This document shows positions 1-7,446 of a DNA stretch of 64,000 bases, one piece after another. The notes beneath the pieces are model-generated. The model made no database searches, was not told where the DNA came from, and worked only from the letters and a program-made list of their open reading frames with translations. Source of the DNA: Pseudomonas fluorescens (GTDB lineage Bacteria > Pseudomonadota > Gammaproteobacteria > Pseudomonadales > Pseudomonadaceae); NCBI RefSeq assembly GCF_000967965.1, contig NZ_LACC01000019.1, positions 1-64,000 of the forward strand, in the 5' to 3' direction. The position numbers were made by a program, and so were the translations under genes. Within the stretch, counting starts at the first letter, position 1. Each line of letters opens with the position of its first letter.

Positions 1-243
1 CTTAACTGATCGGCATTAGGCATAGCGCCTGGCATTTTTGTTTCTGGCCATTGGGTAGGTAGTGACAGGTATGCCACCATCGCGAGCAGGCTCGCTCTCA
101 CAGGGGATTGCATTCCAAATGTGGGAGCGGGCTTGCTCGCGAAGAATTCACCCCGGTCCAACTGAGTAAACATCGAACGCCATACCGCCACAAAGGTCTG
201 CTCCCTCTATCACTGAATCTCATCGATCACAGGAGACGCTGCC
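1..243. other. Leader region upstream of the first gene
   Basis: No gene is supported here. It contains a REP pair (listed separately) and, at 230-235, an AGGAGA ribosome-binding site for the oxidoreductase starting at 244. In P. aeruginosa, as I recall, ybaB lies just upstream of recR; it may end left of the window, but nothing here shows it. Confidence 0.6.
78..142. repeat. REP pair (REPIN-like)
   Basis: Two inverted copies of the Pseudomonas REP core: CATCGCGAGCAGGCTCGCTC at 78-97 and GTGGGAGCGGGCTTGCTCGC at 121-140, about 20 bp apart. The same core recurs at 1979-2054, 3322-3404, 38695-38785 and 51809-51830. Confidence 0.85.
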
Positions 244-1275
244 ATGTCCGACACCATGACCCTCAATCAACGCATTGTCCTGGCTTCTCGCCCGGTGGGC
301 GCGCCAACGCCGGAAAACTTCCGCATGGAGCGGGTGGCGCTGCCGGACTTGGCCGACGGTGAGGTGCTGCTCAAGACCGTTTTCCTGTCGCTGGACCCCT
401 ACATGCGCGGACGCATGAGTGACGCACCTTCCTACGCCGCTCCGGTGGAAATCGGCGAAGTCATGACCGGGGGCGCTGTCAGCCGGGTCGAGCGTTCCCT
501 CAATCCGAAGTTTCAGGAAGGTGACCTGGTGGTCGGTGCCACCGGTTGGCAAAGCCACAGCATCAATGACGGTCGCAGCATCATTCCGATTCCTGGGCTG
601 CCAAACCCTTCGATGGCTCTCGGGGTGCTGGGGATGCCGGGCATGACCGCGTACATGGGCCTGATGGACATCGGCCAGCCGAAGGCCGGCGAAACCCTGG
701 TGGTTGCAGCTGCGTCCGGGGCGGTGGGCTCGGTGGTTGGCCAGGTGGCGAAGATCAAGGGGTTGCGCGTGGTTGGCGTGGCAGGTGGTGCGAACAAGTG
801 CCGCTATGTCGTCGAAGAGCTGGGCTTCGATGCCTGCATCGACCACAGGAGCCCGGACTTTGCCGATGAACTGGCCAAGGCCTGTGGCAAGGGAATCGAC
901 ATCTACTACGAAAACGTCGGCGGCAAGGTATTCGACGCGGTGGTGCCGTTGCTCAACCCCAAGGCGCGGATTCCACTCTGCGGCCTGATTGCCTCCTATA
1001 ACGCCCATGAGGCGCCGAGCGGCCCGGATCGCCTGCCACTGTTGCAGCGCACCCTGTTGACCAAGCGGGTGCGCATCCAGGGCTTCATCGTGTTCGATGA
1101 CTATGGTGATCGCCAGTCGGAATTCCTCAGCACCATGGCGCCCTGGGTACGCGATGGCAAGGTGAAGTTCCGCGAAGACGTGGTCGATGGCCTGGAACAG
1201 GCGCCCGATGCGTTTATCGGCATGCTGGAAGGGCGCAACTTCGGCAAACTGGTGGTTCGGGTTTCCCGGGACTGA
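244..1275 (+). CDS. NADP-dependent oxidoreductase, MDR family (CurA/leukotriene B4 12-hydroxydehydrogenase type)
   Basis: A 343-aa zinc-independent medium-chain reductase, cytoplasmic, expected to reduce activated double bonds of enals or enones with NADPH. The N-terminal GroES-like half contains SLDPYMRGRM, typical of the CurA/PTGR branch. The Rossmann half begins around residue 155 with ETLVVAAASGAVGSVVGQ, and IDIYYENVGG (about residue 220) is another family mark. The ATG at 244 has AGGAGA about 8 nt upstream. The family is clear; the physiological substrate cannot be told from sequence. It lies 79 bp before recR, which has its own promoter, so the two are probably not one operon. Confidence 0.9.
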   Translation: MSDTMTLNQRIVLASRPVGAPTPENFRMERVALPDLADGEVLLKTVFLSLDPYMRGRMSDAPSYAAPVEIGEVMTGGAVSRVERSLNPKFQEGDLVVGATGWQSHSINDGRSIIPIPGLPNPSMALGVLGMPGMTAYMGLMDIGQPKAGETLVVAAASGAVGSVVGQVAKIKGLRVVGVAGGANKCRYVVEELGFDACIDHRSPDFADELAKACGKGIDIYYENVGGKVFDAVVPLLNPKARIPLCGLIASYNAHEAPSGPDRLPLLQRTLLTKRVRIQGFIVFDDYGDRQSEFLSTMAPWVRDGKVKFREDVVDGLEQAPDAFIGMLEGRNFGKLVVRVSRD

Positions 1276-1292
1276 GTAATTGACGCTGCAAT

Positions 1293-1321
1293 TTGACGCT
1301 CAACCGAGGCGCGGGTATAAA
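1293..1321 (+). promoter_or_regulatory. Sigma-70 promoter of recR
   Basis: TTGACG (1293-1298), a 17-nt spacer, then TATAAA (1316-1321), placing transcription start near 1328, just before the recR ATG at 1355. A hairpin (GAGGCGCGG 1306-1314 with CCGCGTCTC 1322-1330) overlaps the spacer and -10. Confidence 0.75.
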
Positions 1322-1354
1322 CCGCGTCTCGTTGTTTTGTCGGACTTTTCCACC

Positions 1355-1957
1355 ATGAGCTTCAGCCCTTTGATTCGCCAACTGATCGACGCCCTGCGAA
1401 TTTTGCCAGGCGTGGGTCAGAAAACCGCCCAGCGCATGGCGTTGCAATTGCTCGAGCGTGACCGCAGCGGCGGCTCGCGACTGGCGCTGGCCCTGAGCCA
1501 GGCCATGGAAGGGGTTGGTCACTGCCGCTTGTGCCGTACGCTGACGGAAGATGATCTGTGCCCGCAATGCGCCGATACCCGTCGCGACGACACCTTGCTC
1601 TGCGTGGTGGAAGGTCCGATGGACGTCTATGCAGTGGAGCAGACCGGTTTTCGCGGGCGCTATTTCGTGCTCAAGGGGCATCTGTCACCGCTCGACGGCC
1701 TGGGGCCGGAAGCCATCGGCATTCCGCAATTGATGGCGCGGATCGAGGAGGCCGGCACGTTCGCCGAAGTCATCCTGGCCACCAACCCGACCGTGGAAGG
1801 TGAAGCCACGGCGCACTACATCGCCCAATTGCTCAGCAGCAAAGGCCTGATCGCCTCGCGCATCGCCCATGGCGTACCGCTGGGTGGCGAGCTGGAGCTG
1901 GTGGATGGCGGGACACTGGCGCATTCGTTTGCCGGGCGTAAGCCGATCACTCTGTAA
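1355..1957 (+). CDS. recR: Recombination mediator protein RecR
   Basis: A 200-aa DNA-binding protein that acts with RecF and RecO to load RecA on gapped DNA. Visible parts in order are the helix-hairpin-helix (ILPGVGQKTAQRMA, about residues 12-25), a C4 zinc finger (CRLCRTLTEDDLCPQC, about 55-70), and a Toprim domain (VVEGPMDVYAVE near residue 83; ATNPTVEGEATA near 145). The reading frame extends upstream to 1280, but homologues begin MSFSPLIRQL, so ATG 1355 is chosen. Length matches the family. A strong sigma-70 promoter precedes it. Confidence 0.97.
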   Translation: MSFSPLIRQLIDALRILPGVGQKTAQRMALQLLERDRSGGSRLALALSQAMEGVGHCRLCRTLTEDDLCPQCADTRRDDTLLCVVEGPMDVYAVEQTGFRGRYFVLKGHLSPLDGLGPEAIGIPQLMARIEEAGTFAEVILATNPTVEGEATAHYIAQLLSSKGLIASRIAHGVPLGGELELVDGGTLAHSFAGRKPITL

Positions 1958-1978
1958 TTTGTGTTGTTTGGGCTGACG

Positions 1979-2054
1979 CCATCGCGAGCAAGCTCGCTCC
2001 CACATTGGTTTTGTGTACGCCGCAATACCCTGTGAGAGCGAGCTTGCTCGCGAT
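1979..2054. repeat. REP pair (REPIN-like)
   Basis: Inverted arms at 1979-2004 (CCATCGCGAGCAAGCTCGCT...) and 2031-2054 (TGTGAGAGCGAGCTTGCTCG...), just after recR. Confidence 0.85.
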
Positions 2055-2147
2055 AAGGGCACCTCGCTCTACCTGACTTACACAATTTTGTTGAAAACCA
2101 AGCAAGCGCTCGGTTAACTTCACTGACCTCTTCAGTGGAGCTCGCCG

Positions 2148-3296
2148 ATGTCTGCCTTTCAGGAATACTTCGACCCCAGCCACCAATTGGTCCGTGACAG
2201 CGTCAGACGTTTCGTCGAGCGCGAGATACTTCCTGATATCGAGCAGTGGGAAGAAGCCGAAAGCTTTCCTCGTGAGCTCTACCTCAAGGCCGGCGCAGCG
2301 GGGATTCTCGGCATCGGTTATCCGGAAGCTTACGGAGGCAGCCATGAAGGGGATCTGTTCGCCAAGGTTGCCGCCAGTGAAGAGTTGATGCGCTGCGGCT
2401 CAGGCGGGCTGGTTGCCGGCCTGGGGTCGCTGGATATCGGCTTGCCGCCCATTCTCAAGTGGGCCCGACCCGAAGTGCGGGTTCGTGTGCTGCCCCAGGT
2501 GCTGTCGGGAGAGAAGATCAGCGCCCTGGCCATCACCGAGCCTGGCGGCGGCTCCGACGTCGCCAACCTGCAAACCCGTGCCGTGCGCGACGACGATTTC
2601 TACCGGATCAGTGGCAGCAAGACCTTTATCACCAGCGGCGTGCGCGCGGATTTCTATACCGTTGCCGTGCGAACGGGCGAGCCAGGTTTCGGTGGCATCA
2701 GCCTGCTGCTGATCGAGAAGGGCACGCCCGGTTTCACCGTAGGACAGCAGCTGAAGAAAATGGGCTGGTGGGCGTCAGACACCGCTGAACTGTTCTTCGA
2801 TGATTGCCGGGTGCCTGTAGGAAACCTGATCGGTGCCGAGAACATGGGCTTTGCCTGCATCATGGGCAATTTCCAGAGCGAACGCCTGGCCCTGGCGTTG
2901 ATGGCCAACATGACCGCACAACTTGCGCTGGAAGAGAGCCTGAAATGGGCGCGCCAGCGCGAAGCCTTTGGCAAGCCGATCGGCAAGTTTCAGGTGATCA
3001 AGCATCGCCTCGCCGAGATGGCGACCGCGCTGGAGGTGTCCCGGGAATTCACATACCGCCAGGCGGCGAAGATGGCGGCGGGGCAGAGCGTGATCAAGGA
3101 GATTTCCATGGCCAAGAATTTTGCGACGGATACCGCGGACCGGATCGTCACCGATGCGGTGCAGATACTCGGTGGGCTGGGTTACATGCGCGAGAGTCTG
3201 GTGGAGCGGCTGTACCGCGACAACCGGATCCTGTCGATTGGCGGCGGGACGCGGGAAGTGATGAACGAGATCATCAGCAAGCAGATGGGGCTTTGA
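2148..3296 (+). CDS. Acyl-CoA dehydrogenase family protein
   Basis: A 382-aa FAD-dependent dehydrogenase that would form trans-2-enoyl-CoA from acyl-CoA and pass electrons to ETF. It shows the N-terminal helical domain, the flavin/substrate region ALAITEPGGGSDVANLQT (about residues 125-142), and the C-terminal domain with RQREAFGKPIGKFQ and QILGGLGYMRE. The late segment LYRDNRILSIGGGTREVMNE is the FAD-contact region. ATG 2148 has GGAG upstream. Chain-length or branched-chain preference cannot be assigned. From memory PAO1 also has an acyl-CoA dehydrogenase directly after recR. Confidence 0.93.
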   Translation: MSAFQEYFDPSHQLVRDSVRRFVEREILPDIEQWEEAESFPRELYLKAGAAGILGIGYPEAYGGSHEGDLFAKVAASEELMRCGSGGLVAGLGSLDIGLPPILKWARPEVRVRVLPQVLSGEKISALAITEPGGGSDVANLQTRAVRDDDFYRISGSKTFITSGVRADFYTVAVRTGEPGFGGISLLLIEKGTPGFTVGQQLKKMGWWASDTAELFFDDCRVPVGNLIGAENMGFACIMGNFQSERLALALMANMTAQLALEESLKWARQREAFGKPIGKFQVIKHRLAEMATALEVSREFTYRQAAKMAAGQSVIKEISMAKNFATDTADRIVTDAVQILGGLGYMRESLVERLYRDNRILSIGGGTREVMNEIISKQMGL

Positions 3297-3321
3297 GTTC
3301 GGTGGTGTAGCGGCTGACGCT

Positions 3322-3404
3322 TTCGCGAGCAAGCCCGCTCCCACAGTGAATTGCATTCTTCCTGACAGAACGCAGTCAAATGTGGGAGCGGGCTTGCTCG
3401 CGAA
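3322..3404. repeat. REP pair with exact 24-bp inverted arms
   Basis: TTCGCGAGCAAGCCCGCTCC... (3322-3345) and its exact reverse complement at 3381-3404, 35 bp apart, between two convergent genes; it may double as a transcription barrier. Confidence 0.88.
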
Positions 3405-3426
3405 TGGCGTCAGTACAGGCGCCAGA

Positions 3427-3975
3427 TTACTTGTCGCTCAACGCAAACTGCGTCAGGCAGAACGTAGGAATGCCCATGTCTTCCAGACGCTGCGAGCCAC
3501 CCAGTTCCGGCAGATCGATGATCGCCGCCGCTTCATGCACCCGCGCGCCCATGCGGCGGATCAGGTTGGCGGCGGCAATCAGGGTGCCGCCGGTAGCGAT
3601 CAGGTCATCGAACATCACCACCGAATCCCCTTCACACAGGCTGTCGGCGTGCACTTCCAGGAACGCTTCGCCGTATTCGGTCGCATAGCCCTCGGCCAGC
3701 ACTTCAGCCGGCAGTTTGCCTTGCTTGCGGAACAGCACCAGCGGCTTGTTCAACTGATAGGCCAGTACCGAACCGATCAGGAAACCACGGGCGTCCATCG
3801 CGCCGATGTGGGTGAAGTCAGCCTCGACGTAACGGTGGGCGAAGCTGTCCATCACCAGGCGCAGGGCCGTGGGTGACTGGAACAGCGGGGTGATGTCGCG
3901 AAAGATCACACCCGGTTTCGGGAAGTCGATGACAGGGCGGATGAGGGATTTGATGTCGAAGGAGTCGAAGACCAT
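3427..3975 (-). CDS. apt: Adenine phosphoribosyltransferase
   Basis: A 182-aa salvage enzyme converting adenine and PRPP to AMP. It begins MVFDSFDIKSLIRPVIDFPK and carries the PRPP-binding loop VVMFDDLIATGGTLIAAANL (about residues 122-141). VIFRDITPLF (about 20-29) and GAMDARGFLIGSVLA are APRT-specific. The frame runs upstream to 4086 into the anr coding end; ATG 3975 matches homologues. It lies 77 bp downstream of anr on the same strand, so co-transcription is possible. Confidence 0.96.
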   Translation of the reverse strand: MVFDSFDIKSLIRPVIDFPKPGVIFRDITPLFQSPTALRLVMDSFAHRYVEADFTHIGAMDARGFLIGSVLAYQLNKPLVLFRKQGKLPAEVLAEGYATEYGEAFLEVHADSLCEGDSVVMFDDLIATGGTLIAAANLIRRMGARVHEAAAIIDLPELGGSQRLEDMGIPTFCLTQFALSDK

Positions 3976-4052
3976 CGTGGTGTCCTGGCAGGGCTGCAAA
4001 CGACAAAGTATAACGGCGGCTGAACCGTTTCGCTCAGCCGCAACGTTTTGTT

Positions 4053-4787
4053 TCAGCCTTCCAGCGAGCCACCGGCCAGGGCGCACAGCTGGATCGGGTC
4101 GATAATCCGGATTTCCTTGCCTTCTGCCGCAATCAGTTCGTTTTGCTGGAAGCGGGTAAAGACCCGGGACACGGTTTCCACCGCCAGGCCCAGGTAGTTG
4201 CCGATTTCGTTACGCGACATGCTCAGGCGGAACTGATTGGCGGAAAAACCCCGGGCACGGAAACGTGCCGAGAGGTTGACCAGGAAGGTGGCAATGCGTT
4301 CGTCGGCGGTCTTTTTCGACAACAGCAGCATCATCTGCTGGTCGTCACGGATTTCGCGACTCATCACGCGCATCAGCTGGCGGCGCAACTGCGGCAATTG
4401 CAGGGCCAGTTCGTCGAGGCGTTCGAAAGGAATCTCACACACCGAGGTGGTTTCCAGGGCTTGTGCCGACACCGGGTGCTTTTCGGTGTCCATGCCCGAC
4501 AGGCCAACCAGTTCGCTGGGCAGGTGGAAACCAGTGAGCTGTTCCTCACCGGTGTCGCTCAGGCTGAAGGTCTTGAGGGCGCCAGAACGGACTGCGTAGA
4601 CAGAATCGAAGGTATCGCCCTGGCGGAACAGAAATTCGCCTTTTTTCAGCGGCCGGCCGCGTTTGACGATTTCGTCCAGCGCATCCATGTCTTCCAGATT
4701 CAACGAAAGTGGCAGGCAAAGAGGGGCCAGGCTGCAATCCTTGCAATGGGCTTGATTATGAGCGCGCAGTTTTACTGGCTCGGACAT
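4053..4787 (-). CDS. anr: Anr, oxygen-sensing CRP/FNR-family regulator
   Basis: A 244-aa global anaerobic regulator. The N-terminal cluster CKDCSLAPLC (Cys15, Cys18, Cys24) plus an internal cysteine in TTSVCEIPF supplies the ligands expected for an oxygen-labile [4Fe-4S] centre. A cyclic-nucleotide-type beta-barrel follows, then a C-terminal helix-turn-helix with MSRNEIGNYLGLAVETVSRV, whose recognition helix (ETVSR) predicts TTGAT-N4-ATCAA binding. Such boxes precede hemN, ccoG and ccoN2 in this window. It lies 93 bp downstream of hemN; no clear Anr box was seen in that gap. Confidence 0.97.
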   Translation of the reverse strand: MSEPVKLRAHNQAHCKDCSLAPLCLPLSLNLEDMDALDEIVKRGRPLKKGEFLFRQGDTFDSVYAVRSGALKTFSLSDTGEEQLTGFHLPSELVGLSGMDTEKHPVSAQALETTSVCEIPFERLDELALQLPQLRRQLMRVMSREIRDDQQMMLLLSKKTADERIATFLVNLSARFRARGFSANQFRLSMSRNEIGNYLGLAVETVSRVFTRFQQNELIAAEGKEIRIIDPIQLCALAGGSLEG

Positions 4788-4880
4788 TTCTTCAATCCTT
4801 GTGGGAATTCACACATAAGACGTAAGGGTAACTCACCCGAGGACATTGAGGCCAGCCTGTGGCGCTTTTGTCGCAGCGCT

Positions 4881-6263
4881 CTAGATTACCCGTGAAAAAC
4901 GCTGGCGACTGTGTTGTTCCAGGTACGCGTCGAACACCATACACACCGAGCGGGCCAACAGTCGTCCGGCGGGCAGGATGGTGATCCTGTCGCGTTCGAG
5001 TTCGATCAGCCCGTCTTTGGCCATGCCTTGCAGCTGGGGCCAGAGATCACCGAAATAGCCCTGGAAATCGATGTTGAAGGCCCGTTCGATATCGGAAAAC
5101 TCCAGGCTGAAATTGCAGATCAATTGCTGGATGACCGCGCGCCGCAGCCGGTCGTCGGCGTTGCACAGCAGGCCACGGCTCGTGGCGAGCTGCATGGATG
5201 CAAGGACGTTCTGGTACTCGGTCAGGTCGCTGCTGTTCTGGCAGTACAGGTCGCCGATCTGGCTGATCGCCGACACGCCAAGGCCGATCAGATCGCAATG
5301 ACCGTGGGTGGTGTAGCCCTGGAAGTTGCGTTGCAGGGTCGACTCTTCCTGGGCAATCGCCAGCTCATCGTCGGGCAGGGCGAAGTGGTCCATGCCAATG
5401 TAGCGGTAGCCGGCGCTGATCAGTTGCTCAATGGTGCGCTGCAGCATTTCCAGTTTCTGTGCAGGTGTCGGCAGTTCATTGCTGTTGATGCGCCGCTGGG
5501 GCATGAAGCGTTCCGGCAAGTGGGCGTAGTTGAACACCGATAACCTGTCCGGTTGCAGGTTGATGACCTCTTCGACGGTGCGGGCGAAATTCTCCGGCGT
5601 CTGTCTTGGCAGGCCGTAGATCAGGTCGATGTTGATCGAGCGAAACTGCAAGGTGCGGGCGGCGTCGATCACCGCGCGGGTTTCTTCCAGGCTTTGCAGG
5701 CGATTGACTGCACGCTGAACCGCCGGATCGAGGTCTTGCAGGCCGATGCTCACCCGATTGAAGCCCAGTTCCCGCAGCAGGCCCATGGTCGACCAGTCGG
5801 CCTCGCGCGGGTCGATCTCGATGCCGTAGTCGCCGGAGTCGTCGTCCAGCAAATTGAAGTGTTTGCGCAGATGCGTCATCAACTGGCGCAGTTCGTCGTG
5901 GCTGAGAAAGGTAGGTGTGCCGCCACCGAAGTGCAGTTGCTCGACTTTCTGCGTGGGGTCGAGGTGGCAAGCGATCAACTGGATTTCCTGTTCCAGGCGC
6001 TGCAAATAAGGCTGCGCCCGCCCGCGATCCTTGGTGATGACCTTGTTGCAGGCGCAGTAATAGCAAATGTTCGCGCAGAACGGCACGTGCACGTACAGCG
6101 ACAACGGGCGTTGGGCCTTGCGGCTGTCGCGCAGGGCATGAAACAGGTCGAAAGTGCCGACCTGGCTGTTGAATTGCACGGCGGTCGGGTACGAGGTGTA
6201 GCGTGGTCCCGCCAGGTCATAACGGCGGATCAGGTCGGTGTCCCAACGAATGGCGTCGAGCAT
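4881..6263 (-). CDS. hemN: Oxygen-independent coproporphyrinogen III dehydrogenase
   Basis: A 460-aa radical SAM enzyme making protoporphyrinogen IX without oxygen, cytoplasmic. The cluster motif CANICYYCACNK (about residues 61-72) is the HemN CxxxCxxC type with its extra cysteine, and QLHFGGGTPTFLS follows. The C-terminal HemN domain is intact (QLICNFSLEFSDIE). ATG codons at 6266 and 6263 are adjacent; homologues start MLDAIRW, so 6263 is preferred. A perfect Anr box 68 bp upstream of the start predicts induction at low oxygen, supplying heme for the cbb3 oxidases next door. Confidence 0.96.
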   Translation of the reverse strand: MLDAIRWDTDLIRRYDLAGPRYTSYPTAVQFNSQVGTFDLFHALRDSRKAQRPLSLYVHVPFCANICYYCACNKVITKDRGRAQPYLQRLEQEIQLIACHLDPTQKVEQLHFGGGTPTFLSHDELRQLMTHLRKHFNLLDDDSGDYGIEIDPREADWSTMGLLRELGFNRVSIGLQDLDPAVQRAVNRLQSLEETRAVIDAARTLQFRSINIDLIYGLPRQTPENFARTVEEVINLQPDRLSVFNYAHLPERFMPQRRINSNELPTPAQKLEMLQRTIEQLISAGYRYIGMDHFALPDDELAIAQEESTLQRNFQGYTTHGHCDLIGLGVSAISQIGDLYCQNSSDLTEYQNVLASMQLATSRGLLCNADDRLRRAVIQQLICNFSLEFSDIERAFNIDFQGYFGDLWPQLQGMAKDGLIELERDRITILPAGRLLARSVCMVFDAYLEQHSRQRFSRVI

Positions 6264-6330
6264 CATGCGGGCATTCCCCCGGATAGGCTGGCAGTGTCAG
6301 CCACTTTATGCGAGGGCGGGGAGGGGCATC

Positions 6331-6344
6331 TTGATTTGCATCAA
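6331..6344 (-). promoter_or_regulatory. Anr box of hemN (perfect)
   Basis: TTGATTTGCATCAA matches TTGAT-N4-ATCAA at all ten specified bases. On the minus strand CATAAA (6305-6310) is centred about 30 bp downstream, the geometry of a class II FNR-type promoter with the activator at -41.5. Confidence 0.9.
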
Positions 6345-6364
6345 GGGGGAGTGTGAAGTGCATT

Positions 6365-6527
6365 TTGTGGCGAGGGGGCTTGTCGGAATGCCGCACCACC
6401 CCGTTCGGCGGCGTAGCCGTCGTATACCCAACAACTTTTTCTCACTGACTCACTGCATTATCTGATTTGGGGCCGCTGCGCAGCCCAACGGGGTGGTGCG
6501 GCATTCCGACAAGCCCCCTCGCCACAA
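6365..6527. repeat. Perfect 41-bp inverted repeat (REPIN-like)
   Basis: Arms 6365-6405 and 6487-6527 are exact reverse complements, separated by 81 bp. Each starts from the TTGTGGCGAGGG core also seen at 9917, 24504 and 29042. The right arm ends 3 bp from the stop codon of the TauE-like gene. Confidence 0.92.
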
Positions 6528-6529
6528 TG

Positions 6530-7213
6530 TCAGTGTCCCATCAACCAATGCTGATGCGGCCCCGGCAAGGTCCAGATGCCGAACAGCATCACGAGCAATC
6601 CACCCGCCATCCGCACGCTGCGTTTGCGCAACAGTGCGGTGATGCGCTCGGCGGCAAGGCCTGTCGCCAGCAGCACCGGCCAGGTGCCGAGCCCGAACGC
6701 GAGCATCAACAATGCGCTGTCCAGCGCGTTGCCCTGGCTGGCCGACCATAGCAAGGTGCTGTAAACCAGACCGCACGGCAGCCAGCCCCAGAGCGCGCCC
6801 AACAGCAGCGCACGGGGAACGCTCGACACCGGCAACAACCGGTTGGCGACTGGCTGGATATGCCGCCACAGGCCGCGACCGAGGCTTTCGATACGGGTCA
6901 GGCCGCTCCACCAGCCGGCCAGGTACAGGCCCATGGCAATCAGCAGCAAGCCGGCAAGGATGCGCAGGAACATCGCCGCCGGGCTGCTGGCCACGGCCCA
7001 TCCGGCCAGGCCGATCAGCAGTCCGGCGCAGGCATAGCTCAGGATCCGGCCCAGGTTGTAGGCCAGCAACAAGCGAAAGCGGCGACTGCGTTGTTCCTTG
7101 GGAATCGCCAGGGTCAGCGCGCCCATCAAGCCGCCGCACATGCCCAGGCAATGGCCGCCGCCGAGCAAGCCGAGGATCACCGCAGACACCAGCAGTGGCG
7201 CAAGGTCAAGCAT
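6530..7213 (-). CDS. TauE/SafE-like (DsbD_2-type) membrane protein
   Basis: A 227-aa inner-membrane protein with about six hydrophobic segments. Two cysteine motifs, GHCLGMCGG (about residues 21-29) and WGWLPCGLVYS (about 143-153), sit in membrane segments and resemble the CcdA/DsbD transmembrane family. The tail is His-rich (GPHQHWLMGH). ATG 7213 overlaps the end of ccoS by 8 nt, so the two are translationally coupled. Context suggests a part in copper delivery or redox maturation of cbb3 oxidase; that is inference, and the sulfite-exporter name is only a family label. The frame extends to 7261, but MLDLAPLL starts the first membrane segment. Confidence 0.88.
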   Translation of the reverse strand: MLDLAPLLVSAVILGLLGGGHCLGMCGGLMGALTLAIPKEQRSRRFRLLLAYNLGRILSYACAGLLIGLAGWAVASSPAAMFLRILAGLLLIAMGLYLAGWWSGLTRIESLGRGLWRHIQPVANRLLPVSSVPRALLLGALWGWLPCGLVYSTLLWSASQGNALDSALLMLAFGLGTWPVLLATGLAAERITALLRKRSVRMAGGLLVMLFGIWTLPGPHQHWLMGH

Positions 7214-7424
7214 GGGGCGGGGCCTTGTCTTGCGGCTTGGTCGGTTGGCCGCTGGCCTCATCGACGGCGGCGGTGTGGTTCGGGTCCTGGTCGTCGAACA
7301 GGATGCTATGGGCCGGGCCGTCGAGGTCGTCGTACTGACCGCTGTCCACCGCCCAGAAAAAGATATAGACGGCGATGGCCACGATCAGCAGCGCAGCGGG
7401 AATCATCACGTAAAGAGCTGGCAT
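7206..7424 (-). CDS. ccoS: cbb3-type oxidase assembly protein CcoS
   Basis: A 72-aa single-span membrane protein: MPALYVMIPAALLIVAIAVY is the membrane segment, followed by FFWAVDSGQYDDLDGPA, the CcoS/FixS signature. It is needed for insertion of heme b and CuB into CcoN in other species. It lies 22 bp downstream of ccoI in the ccoGHIS operon. The C-terminal extension is acidic and then lysine-rich. Confidence 0.95.
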   Translation of the reverse strand: MPALYVMIPAALLIVAIAVYIFFWAVDSGQYDDLDGPAHSILFDDQDPNHTAAVDEASGQPTKPQDKAPPHA

Positions 7425-7446
7425 CTGGACTCCATGCCCGCGCGGC

